The notes under the pieces: generated by a model
The model's input: the letters and a program-made list of their open reading frames with translations, nothing else
Told to the model about the DNA's origin: nothing
Database searches by the model: none
Translations under genes and position numbers: made by a program
Shown: positions 39,512 to 39,571 of the stretch, in pieces
How the letters are laid out: every line of letters begins with the position of its first letter
How positions within the stretch are numbered: position 1 is the first letter of the stretch
DNA from: Lachnospiraceae bacterium
GTDB taxonomy: Bacteria > Bacillota > Clostridia > Lachnospirales > Lachnospiraceae
Assembly: GCA_014804355.1 (NCBI GenBank)
Contig: JAAUZY010000106.1
Coordinates: 1-39,571 of the forward strand
Reading direction: 5' to 3'
DNA: 39,571 nucleotides

Positions 39512-39571
39512 ACATAATTTTAGACATAGCGCGCTTTGACCCTGCTCTTTCTTTATACCGTTTAATCAGAT

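Noticed and set aside
1-39571. tRNA, rRNA and complete insertion sequences
   Set aside because: I saw no tRNA-like or rRNA-like sequence and no full transposase; only the Rpn remnant and the MITE-like element were found.

Overview
The window looks like chromosomal DNA of a gut-type Clostridia, most likely Lachnospiraceae. The evidence is strong AGGAGG-type ribosome binding sites, AT-rich intergenic DNA with TTGACA/TATAAT promoters, VanR/VanS- and BceRS-like two-component systems next to FtsX/MacB ABC exporters, an LplB/LplC-type sugar ABC system, an Rpn-transposase remnant and an ACGX-type radical-SAM peptide cluster. No rRNA, tRNA, CRISPR array or complete insertion sequence was seen. The left two thirds is an accessory mosaic with at least four gene remnants.

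Layout. 1-811: two GNAT acetyltransferases, the first cut by the window edge. 923-6415: response regulator and histidine kinase, then two FtsX permeases and an ATPase. Both promoters carry direct repeats at exactly 11 bp spacing. 6402-6587: AbrB-type remnant. 6584-8009: HAD phosphatase and AAC(6')-like acetyltransferase. 8075-8879: a type III toxin-antitoxin locus with consensus promoter, three 34-nt repeats (RNA antitoxin), terminator and ToxN/AbiQ-like toxin. 8860-12485: RimJ/L-type acetyltransferase, APH-like kinase, EamA exporter and a MarR-GNAT fusion. 12553-15077: receiver-domain remnant, ECF sigma factor, a 54-aa Cys-containing protein and an NGP-repeat protein. 15210-18311 (minus strand): SirTM-like sirtuin, nitroreductase, radical SAM/SPASM maturase and a peptide with seven Ser-Ala-Cys-Gly units. 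18552-18651: MITE-like element. 18776-20565: PhnP-like hydrolase, QueG-like ferredoxin protein and an ATPase remnant. 20818-26629: HxlR regulator, response regulator, kinase, ABC ATPase and large FtsX permease. 26660-27997: Cof-type phosphatase and Rpn remnant. 28242-36047: sucrose or fructo-oligosaccharide locus (scrK, scrB, binding protein, two permeases, divergent LacI regulator). 36081-37970: membrane-anchored protein, lipoprotein and PsiE-like membrane protein. 38129-38354: a large palindromic element. 38402-end: the 3' part of an FtsX permease.

How the parts work together. Two independent envelope-stress type modules (regulator, kinase, FtsX/MacB transporter) appear to sense and export something at the membrane. 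The sugar locus imports a sucrose-type sugar and cleaves its phosphorylated form; the LacI protein probably binds near-palindromic sites between lacI and the permease genes. The RiPP locus couples a Cys-repeat precursor to a maturase and possibly to two redox or NAD enzymes.

Most unusual content: (1) the complete type III toxin-antitoxin locus; (2) the ACGX-like peptide cluster with an orphan SirTM-like sirtuin; (3) two intergenic palindromic elements (23352-23503, 30832-30968) that share a conserved core while their three paired stems differ in sequence but keep complementarity; (4) an operator/hairpin arrangement at 3059-3146 that could block read-through expression while leaving local transcripts free; (5) an uncharacterised sigma factor, small Cys protein and NGP-repeat protein unit. 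All family assignments rest on reading motifs, not on database searches.
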